A stretch of 64,000 bases of DNA from CAVYXZ01 sp963772595 (GTDB taxonomy: Bacteria; Chloroflexota; Anaerolineae; Aggregatilineales; Phototrophicaceae): positions 558,001 through 622,000 of the forward strand of contig CAVYXZ010000014.1 of assembly GCA_963772595.1 (NCBI GenBank), in the 5' to 3' direction. The first letter of the stretch is position 1. Every line of letters begins with the position of its first letter. The position numbers and the translations under genes were made by a program. The notes beneath the pieces are model-generated. The model worked only from the letters and a program-made list of their open reading frames with translations, did no database searches and was not told where the DNA came from. Of this stretch, positions 9,685 through 17,632 are shown piece by piece.

Positions 9685-11021
9685 GATGCGCGTGCCTCCC
9701 GCAAGCCTTCGACCAGAGCGTCGATCTCCGCCTTGCTGTTCATCTCGGTGACGGCCAGCAGCATATTGTCCTTGTACTCCGGGTAATCCTGGCCCAGGTC
9801 ATAGCCGCCCAGGATGCCGCGTTTCAGCAGTTCGGCGTTGATCTCGGCCACTGGACGCAGGCATTTGACCACGAATTCGTTGAAGAAAGGCTTAGCCATT
9901 TCGACCTTGTAACCGTCCAGCGTGTCGATCTGCGCCGCCGCGTAATGCGCCTTGTGATAGCACAGTTCCGCTACCTGCTTGAGGCCCTGCCTGCCCATCA
10001 GCGACAGATACACCGCTGCTGCCAGCGCCATCAGGCCCTGATTGGTGCAGATATTGCTGGTGGCTTTCTCACGGCGAATGTCCTGCTCACGTGGACGCAG
10101 CGTCATGACATAGGCGCGCTTGCCATCCTGATCGACCGTCTCGCCGACGATGCGGCCTGCGATCTTGCGCACGTAGTCGGTCCGCGTGGCGAAAAAGCCC
10201 AGGTACGGCCCGCCGAAACCCAGCGGAATCCCCAGCGGCTGCCCCTCGCCGACGACGATGTCAGCCCCCAGTTCGCCCGGTGATTTGAACAGCGCCAGCG
10301 CCATCGGGTTAACCACGAAGACCAGCAGCGCCCCGGCCTGATGCACCTGCGCCGCCAAGTCCTTGAAGTCGTCAATCTGGCCGAAGAAGTTCGGATACTG
10401 CACCGCCAGCATGGCCGTGTTCTCGTCCAGCAGCTTGACCAGATCGGCAGTCGTATTACGGCCTTCATCGCCGACGATTTCGACGCCGCTTCCCTGGTGA
10501 TAGGTCCGCGCAACGGCCCGGTACTGCGGGTTGATGTCCGGGCTGGCGATGACTTTCATGCGCTTGTGACGCCCAACCTCGACCGCCATCGTCACCGATT
10601 CGGCAAAGCTGGTCGCACCGTCGTAATGGCTGGCGTTGGCCGCGTCCATGCCGGTCAGGGCACAGATCATGCTCTGGTATTCGAAGGTGGCCTGGAGCGT
10701 GCCCTGGCTGACCTCCGGCTGGTAAGGCGTATAAGCGGTGAAGAACTCGCCGCGCAGCAGGATATGATTCACTGCCGAGGGGATGAAATGATGATAGGCC
10801 CCCGCGCCCCGGAAAATAGCGTAATCCTGCGCGTGCTCGTTGGCCTCAGCCAGCGCCATTAGTTCGGCCATGACCTCCATTTCGCTCAACGGAGCCGGGA
10901 GATCGAGCGCAGGGAAACGATAGCGCGACGGTACCGCCTCGAAGAGGTCCTCAATCGTCGTCACGCCAACAGCGGCCAGCATCTGCTGGCGTTCGGTCTC
11001 AGTATGCGGAATGTAGGTCAT
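9681..11021 (-). CDS. gcvPA: Glycine dehydrogenase (decarboxylating), subunit 1 (P-protein alpha)
   Basis: The 446-residue product is the N-terminal half of a split P-protein: MTYIPHTETERQQML, then RGAGAYHHFIPSAVNHIL, TAYTPYQPEVSQGTLQ, and TSNICTNQGLMALAA. It has the aminotransferase-like fold but lacks the PLP lysine, which is on GcvPB; the two form the active alpha2-beta2 enzyme. It starts 6 bases after the gcvH stop and overlaps gcvPB by 4 bases, so the three genes form a tight operon. Length and motifs are normal. Confidence 0.97.
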   Translation of the reverse strand: MTYIPHTETERQQMLAAVGVTTIEDLFEAVPSRYRFPALDLPAPLSEMEVMAELMALAEANEHAQDYAIFRGAGAYHHFIPSAVNHILLRGEFFTAYTPYQPEVSQGTLQATFEYQSMICALTGMDAANASHYDGATSFAESVTMAVEVGRHKRMKVIASPDINPQYRAVARTYHQGSGVEIVGDEGRNTTADLVKLLDENTAMLAVQYPNFFGQIDDFKDLAAQVHQAGALLVFVVNPMALALFKSPGELGADIVVGEGQPLGIPLGFGGPYLGFFATRTDYVRKIAGRIVGETVDQDGKRAYVMTLRPREQDIRREKATSNICTNQGLMALAAAVYLSLMGRQGLKQVAELCYHKAHYAAAQIDTLDGYKVEMAKPFFNEFVVKCLRPVAEINAELLKRGILGGYDLGQDYPEYKDNMLLAVTEMNSKAEIDALVEGLREARAS

Positions 11022-11027
11022 AGGGCC

Positions 11028-11417
11028 TCAGCGCGTCTCGCAGAAGCTTTCGTAAGCCACTGCGTCCATTAGATCCGCTGCTTCGGCGGGATCGCTCAAC
11101 GTGATCTTAATCAGCCAGCTTTCATAAGGCTTGGCGTTGATCTGTTCCGGGTCGTCTTCAAGCGCGCTGTTGACCTCCGTCACCGTCCCGCCAACCGGCA
11201 TCACCATATCCGAGGCGGCCTTGACCGATTCCACCACGCCAAAAACCGCACCCTTTGCAAAGCTTGCGCCGACTGCCGGTAGTTCCAGGAAGACGATGTC
11301 GTTCAACTGATCCTGGGCATAGTCACTGATGCCGACCTCGCCCGAATCACCATCCAGCCGCAGCCACTCGTCTGTTTTCATGTACTTCAAGTCGGACGGT
11401 ATATTCCAATCACCCAT
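11028..11417 (-). CDS. gcvH: Glycine cleavage system H protein
   Basis: The 129-residue product has the lipoyl-carrier features of GcvH: EVGISDYAQDQLNDIVFLELP near the start, and the lipoylation segment VFGVVESVKAASD with the modified Lys inside ESVKA, followed by PVGGTVTEVN. It shuttles the aminomethyl intermediate between the P, T and L proteins. First gene of the operon, directly behind the glycine riboswitch expression platform. The start (MGDWNIPSD) is supported by a purine-rich leader and family length. Confidence 0.97.
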   Translation of the reverse strand: MGDWNIPSDLKYMKTDEWLRLDGDSGEVGISDYAQDQLNDIVFLELPAVGASFAKGAVFGVVESVKAASDMVMPVGGTVTEVNSALEDDPEQINAKPYESWLIKITLSDPAEAADLMDAVAYESFCETR

Positions 11418-11439
11418 GTGCCATACTCCCTAGTACTCT

Positions 11440-11477
11440 AAAACAAAAAGAGCGCACCTCTAAACGCTGTGCGCTCT
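11440..11477 (-). terminator. Intrinsic terminator in the glycine riboswitch platform
   Basis: A 9-bp stem (AGAGCGCAC at 11449-11457 with GTGCGCTCT at 11469-11477) is followed on the minus strand by a T-rich run (11440-11448). It sits between the riboswitch aptamer and gcvH and is the likely glycine-controlled attenuator. Confidence 0.85.
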
Positions 11478-11608
11478 GTCAGTCGAAATCGCTTCCAGAG
11501 GTCCAAAACCTGCAAATCCCGGTGCCTGAGAGTTTCGTCACCAGGCCAGCCACCTGATAACTTGCCCCTTCGGCGTCTCGCTGCACGAGAACTCTCTCTA
11601 CAGGTTCA
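11478..11608 (-). ncRNA. Glycine riboswitch (gcvT motif), apparently single aptamer
   Basis: The minus strand shows the class landmarks in order: GAGAGAG near 11590, GCCGAAGGGGCAA (about 11560-11572), AACTCTCAGGCACC (about 11520-11533), then GGAC and TCTGGA (about 11495-11505). These match the conserved core of the glycine (gcvT) riboswitch. Only one aptamer core can be seen before the terminator at 11440-11477, rather than the usual tandem pair, although part of a second lobe could be hidden in the 11478-11500 stretch. Placed directly upstream of gcvH-gcvPA-gcvPB, it most likely turns the operon on when glycine is high by preventing terminator formation, as in Bacillus. Confidence 0.9.
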
Positions 11609-11613
11609 TCCGA

Positions 11614-11642
11614 ATTGTATACAGCTCAAGACGAATTGGCAA
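11614..11642 (-). promoter_or_regulatory. Promoter of the glycine riboswitch-gcv operon
   Basis: Minus-strand TTGCCA (11642-11637), a 17-base spacer and TACAAT (11619-11614) make a near-consensus sigma-70 type promoter whose start would fall at about 11607, right at the aptamer's 5' end. It overlaps the last codons of the upstream gene. Confidence 0.75.
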
Positions 11643-12051
11643 CGTCGTCCACCGGGATCCATTCAAACAAGGCGCGGCAGACCTCCGGCGTCAGGCCCAG
11701 GTTAAAGGAAAAATGCCCGGCGGCATCGGCCACAATCGTCGCCCGCAGCAGCAGACTGCCATCACTGCGCAGCCCGGCAGCCAGATACGCCTGCGAGGTG
11801 CCGACCTGCCGGGTCGTCTGCAAGCCTTCGACCGGCTGCAAACGCGCCAGCACGCGCACCAGTTCCTCATAGCGCGGGCGCAGCGCCACCTCCAGCGGCC
11901 CGTAGCGCGCAGCAATGGCAATGTAAGCGCCCTCACGCCGCAGCGACAACTGCGGATGTTCCTCATGCGCACTGTGTTTACTCAATGTCACGACGCCGCT
12001 TTCAGCGTCCACGTCGATCTGGTCCAGCATTTCGAAGTATCGCATCGCCAT
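11626..12051 (-). CDS. Hypothetical protein
   Basis: About 141 residues from the chosen start (MAMRYFEMLDQIDVDAE); a TTG at 12072 would add seven. The start at 12051 is preferred because GGGCGG lies shortly upstream. I recognise no family. The sequence is soluble, mixed alpha/beta, with conserved-looking stretches LRREGAYIAIAARYG and RSDGSLLLRATIVADAAGHFSF; the latter hints at a ligand-binding or regulatory fold. Its end overlaps the promoter of the gcv operon, and its start is back to back with the SCO1-like gene. Function unknown. Confidence 0.7.
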   Translation of the reverse strand: MAMRYFEMLDQIDVDAESGVVTLSKHSAHEEHPQLSLRREGAYIAIAARYGPLEVALRPRYEELVRVLARLQPVEGLQTTRQVGTSQAYLAAGLRSDGSLLLRATIVADAAGHFSFNLGLTPEVCRALFEWIPVDDVANSS

Positions 12052-12181
12052 TGTTTCCGCCCTTTCACGCAATGCCCGCTATTTTACCACCTATTTGAGG
12101 TTGTTGTGCCCAGCCCGCCCCTTCGATTCCCTGGTGGATAGTGATAATATTCACGGATTGATGACGATCACGGAGCCTATC

Positions 12182-12853
12182 GTGTCTACTGAACATCAGG
12201 CCAGACCAACCTCGTCCCGCCGCTGGCTGATCGCCGCCCTCGTGGTGAGCATGTCTATCACTGCCGGATCGCTGCTCTTCGCGCTTACCGTGCTGAACAA
12301 CCGGGCGACCACTAACACCGGTGCCGCCATTGTAGACAGTGTCAACTATTATGACGGGGCGACTACCTACGACCCACCCAAACCGATCAACGACTTCACT
12401 CTGACCGGCAACGACGGCCAGTCGCTGTCCCTGAGCGATCTGCGCGGCAAACCGCTGCTGGTCTACTTCGGCTACACGCACTGCCCGGACATCTGCCCGA
12501 CGACCCTGGCAAACTTCGAGCGCATCAAGACCCAGCTTGGCGACCAGGCCGATCAGGTCAACTTTCTGATGGTGAGCATTGACGGCGCACGTGATACCCC
12601 ACAGCAGATGAAGAGCTTCATGAGCGCCTTCGATTCCAGCTTTATCGGTATGACCGGCAGCGAGGCCGAAGTGCGCCCGGTAGCGGAGGATTTCAACCTC
12701 TACTTCCACGCCAATACCGAGGAAGGCGCGGATTACAGCGTCGATCATACCGCCGCCGTCTTCCTGCTGGATCAGGACAGCAACCTGCGAACCCTGTTTT
12801 CCTACGGGACCGATCCGGGGGTGATTGTGACGCGGCTGCAAGACCTGCTCTAG
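12182..12853 (+). CDS. SCO1/SenC family copper-dependent redox protein
   Basis: After one N-terminal membrane anchor (about residues 16-38), the domain has the SCO thioredoxin-like fold: DFTLTGNDGQSLSLSDLRGK, the copper-binding CPDIC motif in GYTHCPDICPTTL, and the distal His in YSVDHTAAVFLLD. SCO proteins deliver copper to the CuA site of cytochrome c oxidase on the outer side of the membrane. The GTG at 12182 is preferred because GGAG lies six bases upstream; ATG at 12161 is an alternative with little room for a leader. No oxidase genes are nearby. The copper theme returns at 39-41 kb. Confidence 0.92.
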   Translation: MSTEHQARPTSSRRWLIAALVVSMSITAGSLLFALTVLNNRATTNTGAAIVDSVNYYDGATTYDPPKPINDFTLTGNDGQSLSLSDLRGKPLLVYFGYTHCPDICPTTLANFERIKTQLGDQADQVNFLMVSIDGARDTPQQMKSFMSAFDSSFIGMTGSEAEVRPVAEDFNLYFHANTEEGADYSVDHTAAVFLLDQDSNLRTLFSYGTDPGVIVTRLQDLL

Positions 12854-12894
12854 CGCGCTGCCATACATTTCGCAGAAGCCGTCTGCGTGCTCCG

Positions 12895-12916
12895 CGCACA
12901 TCGGCGCTCCCCTACT
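12895..12916. repeat. Partial copy of the REP-like repeat
   Basis: The right half of the repeat at 8080-8134 recurs here with one mismatch, ending in CGGCGCTCCCCTAC. The rest of the element is missing. It lies between convergent genes, as at the first site. Confidence 0.6.
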
Positions 12917-12961
12917 GTCGTTTTTCTGAATCCTGGAAGGATTTGGGGTCCTGCCGGGGTG

Positions 12962-15514
12962 TTACTGCCGAGGCACGCGCGCCAGCAGCGACGTCACCAC
13001 CTCGTAATTGATCGTGCCCAGGTGCTCGGCGATGTCGTCCGCCGTGATTTCAGCATCCCCCTGCCGCCCCAGCAGCACAACCTCATCGCCAATGCTCACG
13101 TCGGGGATCTCGGTCACGTCGATGACCGTTTTCTCCATACTCACCCGCCCGATCAGCGGCGCAAACTGACCCTGCACCAGTACCTGCCCCCAGTGGCGCG
13201 GGCTGCGGCGCAGCCCATGTGAATAGCCCACCGGCAGCACGGCGACGCGCGTTTCGGCAGCGGTGACGTAGGTACGACCATAGCCCACTGAATGGCCCGG
13301 CGGCAGCGTCTTGACCTGCGCGACCACCGTCTTCCAGGCCATCGCCGGTTTGAAGCCTTCCGGCACGGGCACCTGCGGCGAAGGCGACAGACCATAGACC
13401 GCCAGGCCCACCCGCACCATACTGAGATGCGACTCCGGTAGGGAGAGGGTCGCCGCCGAATTGGCCGCGTGAATGTACTTGAAGGCAAAGCCGCTGGCCC
13501 GCAGCGGGTTTACAATGGCCTTAAAGGTCTGAAGCTGACCCTGCGTGAACTCGGCGTCTTCGTCGGCGTCGGCAAAGTGAGTATAGACCCCCTCGACCTG
13601 AATATCCTGCATGTTGGCGAGGTGGCGGAAGAAGGGAATCGTGTCATCGGGCATCAGGCCCAGGCGGCCCATACCCGTATCGATCTTGACATGAACGCGC
13701 AGCGGATCGCCCAGTTCGCGGGCGGCCCGGTTGTAGGCGTAGGCCATGTCGAGGTCGTAGAGCGTCAGCGTAATGTTGTGGCGGATCGCCTGGCGCACCG
13801 CATGAACCGGCGTATAGCTCAGCACCAGGATCGGCGCTTCAATCCCGGCGTCGCGCAGTTCCAGCGCCTCGGTCAGCGTCGCCACACCCAGCGCATCCGC
13901 CCCGTTCGCCAACGCCGTGACTCCGGTAGCCGCCGCGCCATGCCCGTAGGCATCCGCCTTGACCACCGCCATGAGCTGCACGTCCTCGCCGACCATGTCC
14001 TTGAGCAGGCGCACGTTGTGGCCGATTGCGCTCTGGTCGATCTCGACCCAGGTGGTCGCCGAGGGCTGAAACAGCGATTCCAGCGCCCAGGTATCTTCCT
14101 GCCGGACCAGTTTGTCGCCGTCGCGCTCATCCGCCAGCAGACCGCGCACCACCAGTTCCATACGCGCCGATGCGCCGCCCGTTACCAGCACGATGTCCTC
14201 CTCGCGCAGGGCGATCTGATCGCGCAGCAGCGCCGTCGCATCCTGCGGGCTGTAAGTCATCTGCACCGTCTTGCGATCCCGGCCCTGGTCGATGGCCGCC
14301 CGGCCCACCAGCGCGGCATTCGGTCCCTCGGTGATGATAATGTCGGCGACTTCAGCGGCAGTCTGACCCGCCAGCCGGTGCCCACGCTGCGAATAAGTGC
14401 CCAGGCTGTCCATGTCGCCGATGACGAAAATGGCCCGGCTGTGGGTCGCGTCGCGCACCGTTCGCAGCCAGTCCAGCGCCGCCTGAGTCGTATCCGGCGT
14501 GGCGTCGTAGCTGTCGTCAATCAGCAGACAGTTATTGATCCCGTTCAGCGGATTCATGCGCCCCGGCAGCGGCTGCATCTCGGTCAGCGCCTGCAATCCG
14601 CTGTCTACCGGCACGTCGTAATGCGCCCCCACCGCTAGCGCGAACAGCACACAGTAAAGCTGCTGTTGGCTCACCAGCGGAGTCCAGCGGCCTACATAGC
14701 GCTCCGACCCGAAACGCAGGTCGAAGCCGGTTGTCGTCAGCCCGACCACGATATTGTAGGCCAGCATATCCGCGCCGTAGGTATGGCAGCTTACCGTCCG
14801 AACCTGCGCTTCTGTGTGGCCCACCATCGAGCGAATCGCGTCGTCGTCGTAATTCAGCACCGCCAGACCGGACGGCCCCAGGCTCTCGATCAGACGGCGT
14901 TCCTCGACGATAATATTATCCAGACTGGCGAAAGCATCCGTGTGGGCGTAGTCGATATGTGTCATGATGCCCACATCCGGCTCCAGCGTGCGGATCATCT
15001 CCGCCATCTCGCCCGGCTGCGATGCGCCCAGTTCCATCACGACCATGTCATGTTCAGCCCGCAGCCCGGCCAATGCCAGCGGCAGCCGCAGCCGCCCCAG
15101 GTACTCCCCGGCGCTTTTATGGATGCGGTAGCGCGTCCCCAGCACACGCTGGATCGCCTCAACCGTCACCGATTTGCCGGAAGTGCCGCTGACGGCGATC
15201 ACCTGCGGGTCCAGCTTCTCGATCACATACCTGGCCCACTGCATGAGGGCAACTTCGGTATCTTTGACGATGATGACCGAGAGATTATCCACGTCAATTT
15301 GCGGTGGCCGGGTGCAAAGGATCCCACGCGCGCCTCGCTCGACAGCCTCCTGAATATAATGATGCGTGTCGCCATGATCCGTCTTGCGGGCGACAAAGAT
15401 CTGATTATCTTCAGCTATCCGCGAGTCCAGGCAAAAGCCGGTGAAAAGTTGCGCGTGCGCTTCCCCAAAGAGCTGACCGTTCGCCGCTTCGAGCAGGTCG
15501 TATAAGCTAATCAT
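12962..15514 (-). CDS. murF-alr: Bifunctional MurF-type ligase / alanine racemase fusion
   Basis: An 850-residue fusion. The N-terminal half (about 1-465) is a Mur ligase of MurF type: SGTSGKSVT P-loop (Lys114), ELGASQPGEM, then HIDYAHTDAF. It should add D-Ala-D-Ala to UDP-MurNAc-tripeptide. The C-terminal half (about 480-850) is an alanine racemase: VVKADAYGHG with the PLP lysine (Lys519), VKIDTGMGRLG, PVGYSHG in place of the usual GYADG, and VSMEKTVIDVT. The fusion joins D-Ala supply to its use in peptidoglycan synthesis and is known in other phyla such as Bacteroidota. The start at 15514 (MISLYDLLEAANGQLFG) is preferred over 15544, because the -10 box lies six bases before it. Confidence 0.93.
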   Translation of the reverse strand: MISLYDLLEAANGQLFGEAHAQLFTGFCLDSRIAEDNQIFVARKTDHGDTHHYIQEAVERGARGILCTRPPQIDVDNLSVIIVKDTEVALMQWARYVIEKLDPQVIAVSGTSGKSVTVEAIQRVLGTRYRIHKSAGEYLGRLRLPLALAGLRAEHDMVVMELGASQPGEMAEMIRTLEPDVGIMTHIDYAHTDAFASLDNIIVEERRLIESLGPSGLAVLNYDDDAIRSMVGHTEAQVRTVSCHTYGADMLAYNIVVGLTTTGFDLRFGSERYVGRWTPLVSQQQLYCVLFALAVGAHYDVPVDSGLQALTEMQPLPGRMNPLNGINNCLLIDDSYDATPDTTQAALDWLRTVRDATHSRAIFVIGDMDSLGTYSQRGHRLAGQTAAEVADIIITEGPNAALVGRAAIDQGRDRKTVQMTYSPQDATALLRDQIALREEDIVLVTGGASARMELVVRGLLADERDGDKLVRQEDTWALESLFQPSATTWVEIDQSAIGHNVRLLKDMVGEDVQLMAVVKADAYGHGAAATGVTALANGADALGVATLTEALELRDAGIEAPILVLSYTPVHAVRQAIRHNITLTLYDLDMAYAYNRAARELGDPLRVHVKIDTGMGRLGLMPDDTIPFFRHLANMQDIQVEGVYTHFADADEDAEFTQGQLQTFKAIVNPLRASGFAFKYIHAANSAATLSLPESHLSMVRVGLAVYGLSPSPQVPVPEGFKPAMAWKTVVAQVKTLPPGHSVGYGRTYVTAAETRVAVLPVGYSHGLRRSPRHWGQVLVQGQFAPLIGRVSMEKTVIDVTEIPDVSIGDEVVLLGRQGDAEITADDIAEHLGTINYEVVTSLLARVPRQ

Positions 15515-15520
15515 AGCAGC

Positions 15521-15549
15521 AGTATAGCATCGCTGTAGATGCACGGCTA
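15521..15549 (-). promoter_or_regulatory. Promoter of murF-alr, implying a leaderless mRNA
   Basis: Minus-strand TATACT (15526-15521), preceded by TG one base upstream (extended -10), with a weak -35 TAGCCG 17 bases before. The expected start site is at or next to the ATG at 15514, so the mRNA may have almost no leader. Confidence 0.55.
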
Positions 15550-15597
15550 CACGCCCGGTGCTAGCTGGTAGAATTGCCTGTTTGAGCCGCTCACGAC

Positions 15598-15626
15598 ACG
15601 ACAGGTTCTTGAATATTTGCTATAAT
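15598..15626 (+). promoter_or_regulatory. Promoter of tgt
   Basis: TATAAT at 15621-15626 with TG one base upstream (extended -10) and a poor -35 (ACGACA) 17 bases before. The start would be near 15633, and AAGGA lies ahead of the tgt ATG at 15656. Confidence 0.65.
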
Positions 15627-15655
15627 CCGACAGCGTTCTTAAGGATTTGTAACGT

Positions 15656-16759
15656 ATGCACTTTGAATGTTTAGCGACACAGGGCCGCGCGCGCGCCGGG
15701 ATACTCCATACCCCGCATGGCCCGATTCCAACCCCGGTCTTCATGCCCGTCGGCACCCAGGCGACGGTCAAGGCGGTGCTGCCGCGTGACCTGCCCGATC
15801 TGGGCGTGTCGATCTTGCTGGCGAACACCTATCACCTGCACCTGCGGCCCGGCGACGAGTTGATCCGCGACCTGGGCGGCCTGCACAGGTTCATGAACTG
15901 GCCCGGCCCGATCCTGACCGATTCCGGCGGCTTTCAGGTCTTCAGCCTGACCGACATCAACCGCATCGACGAGGACGGTGTCACCTTCCGCAGCCATCTG
16001 GACGGCAGCCAGCACCGTCTGACGCCTGAACGTGCCACCCAGATTCAGCAGAACCTGGGCGCGGACATCATTATGTGCTTTGACCAGTGTCCATCGCCCA
16101 CCGACCGCGACGAAGTCACCGCCGCAGTAGAGCGCACCAATCGCTGGGCACAGCGCTGCCGCGAAACCCACCCGGATGACAGCCAGCAGGCCCTGTTCGG
16201 CATCAACCAGGGCGGCATCTTCGAGGATCTACGCGCTGAATCGGCCCGTGTCCTGCGCGACATCGGCTTCCCTGGCTACGCCATTGGCGGGCTGGCGGTG
16301 GGCGAATCCAAGACCGAGATGTACCACACCCTGGATACGACTATTCCACTGCTGCCCGAAGACAAACCTCGCTACCTGATGGGCGTGGGCGAACCGGACG
16401 ACCTGCTCGAATCGGTCTGGCGCGGCGTCGATATGGCCGACTGCGTCATCCCCACGCGCATGGCCCGGCACGGCACCGCCATGACCACGATAGGCCGCCT
16501 CAACCTGCGCAATTTGCAGTACGCCGACGACGATGGACCGCTGGACCCCACCTGTACCTGCTACACCTGCCAGCAGTTCACACGCGCCTACCTGCGCCAC
16601 CTCGTGAAAGCCAAAGAGATTCTGGGGCACATGCTCCTGAGCCTGCACAACATTCACTTTCTGACACAGCATATGCACGACATGCGTGAAGCCATTCTCG
16701 ACGGCAGATTTGAGGACTACCAGCGAAGCTTTCTACAGCGCTATCGGCGCACGGCCTGA
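15656..16759 (+). CDS. tgt: tRNA-guanine transglycosylase (queuine/preQ1 tRNA-ribosyltransferase)
   Basis: The 367-residue protein matches bacterial Tgt: FMPVGTQATVK, LTDSGGFQVFS with the general-base Asp, GGLAVGE, and the C-terminal zinc site CTCYTC with the third cysteine followed by a histidine further along. It swaps guanine-34 for preQ1 in the anticodon of Asp, Asn, His and Tyr tRNAs, the committed step to queuosine. A later enzyme of the same pathway, QueG, is encoded at 38.0-39.1 kb. Length and motifs are normal, and the start has an AAGGA ribosome site. Confidence 0.97.
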   Translation: MHFECLATQGRARAGILHTPHGPIPTPVFMPVGTQATVKAVLPRDLPDLGVSILLANTYHLHLRPGDELIRDLGGLHRFMNWPGPILTDSGGFQVFSLTDINRIDEDGVTFRSHLDGSQHRLTPERATQIQQNLGADIIMCFDQCPSPTDRDEVTAAVERTNRWAQRCRETHPDDSQQALFGINQGGIFEDLRAESARVLRDIGFPGYAIGGLAVGESKTEMYHTLDTTIPLLPEDKPRYLMGVGEPDDLLESVWRGVDMADCVIPTRMARHGTAMTTIGRLNLRNLQYADDDGPLDPTCTCYTCQQFTRAYLRHLVKAKEILGHMLLSLHNIHFLTQHMHDMREAILDGRFEDYQRSFLQRYRRTA

Positions 16760-16787
16760 ACAGGCGGGCGCTGAGGCGGGGAGTTGT

Positions 16788-17603
16788 ATGGGGCACAGGC
16801 AGCGGACAATCGTAATTTTGGCCCTGGCGCTGGCAGGTTGCAGCAGCCCGCTTCGGCCTGCCACCACGCCAACCAGCGACGCGGTGCTGATTCGCCTCAA
16901 CGCCACCAGCGCGACTCTGCCACTGATCAACGACCTCACGCGCAGCTATGCTCAGGTAACCTCTGGCGTCAGCTTCGAGATCAGCAGCACCAACTACGAA
17001 GGGGCCGTCCGCCGCGCAGGCAGCAGTGACCCGGTCTATTTCCTGACCAATCACCTGCCGCCGGAGGACGACCAGATCTGGGGCGCGCCGCTCGGCCAGG
17101 ATGGCATCGCCATCATCACCCACCTGGGCAACCCGGTCGGCAGCCTGAGCATCGACCAGCTTCGCGCCATCTACCAGGGGCAGATCAACAACTGGGCGGC
17201 GCTGGGCGGCCCGGCCATGACGATCACCGTCATCAGCCGCGAGGAAGGCTCCGGCACACGCGCCGAGTTCAACCGTCAGGTGATGGGCGAACGCCGGACC
17301 ACGCAGTCAGCGCACATCGCACCCAACAGCGCGGCGGTCATCACCAGCGTGGCGCGGCAGATGGGCAGCATCGGCTACGTCTCGGTGAGCTATCTGGACT
17401 CCTCGGTCCAGCCCTTGCGCCTGGACGAGGTCGCCCCGACCCAGGCCAACGTGCAGGCCAACACCTACCCCCTGCGCACGACGCTCTTCATCGCCGGGCC
17501 AGGGGAGCCGGAAGGCCCGCTGCGCCAGTTCATCGCCTGGGCGCAGAGTCCAGCGGGCCAGGCCGTCGTTGGGGAGCACTACAGTCCGCTTCTCACACCC
17601 TGA
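16788..17603 (+). CDS. PstS-like substrate-binding lipoprotein
   Basis: About 271 residues. The signal peptide ends in a lipobox (LALAGCSS, Cys18). The body has the PstS-family pattern: an early SATLPLINDLTRSYAQ, then LGQDGIAIITHLGNPVGSLSIDQLRAIYQGQINNW, and REEGSGTRAEF, the segment that contacts phosphate in PstS proteins. It probably binds phosphate or a similar anion outside the cell. No pstCAB genes follow, so it is an orphan binding protein or serves a transporter elsewhere. The ATG at 16788 has GGCGGGGAG upstream. It lies 28 bases after tgt. Confidence 0.82.
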   Translation: MGHRQRTIVILALALAGCSSPLRPATTPTSDAVLIRLNATSATLPLINDLTRSYAQVTSGVSFEISSTNYEGAVRRAGSSDPVYFLTNHLPPEDDQIWGAPLGQDGIAIITHLGNPVGSLSIDQLRAIYQGQINNWAALGGPAMTITVISREEGSGTRAEFNRQVMGERRTTQSAHIAPNSAAVITSVARQMGSIGYVSVSYLDSSVQPLRLDEVAPTQANVQANTYPLRTTLFIAGPGEPEGPLRQFIAWAQSPAGQAVVGEHYSPLLTP

Positions 17604-17632
17604 AGATTGTCATGGAAGGCAAGTAAACGATC

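Noticed and set aside
8155..9786. A long plus-strand open frame of 543 codons
   Set aside because: It is antisense to gcvPB, whose protein sequence is unambiguous; the frame is rich in Arg, His and Gln as expected from the complement of a GC-rich gene.
13469..15505. Plus-strand open frames of 389 and 279 codons
   Set aside because: Antisense to murF-alr, low-complexity Arg/His/Gln composition.
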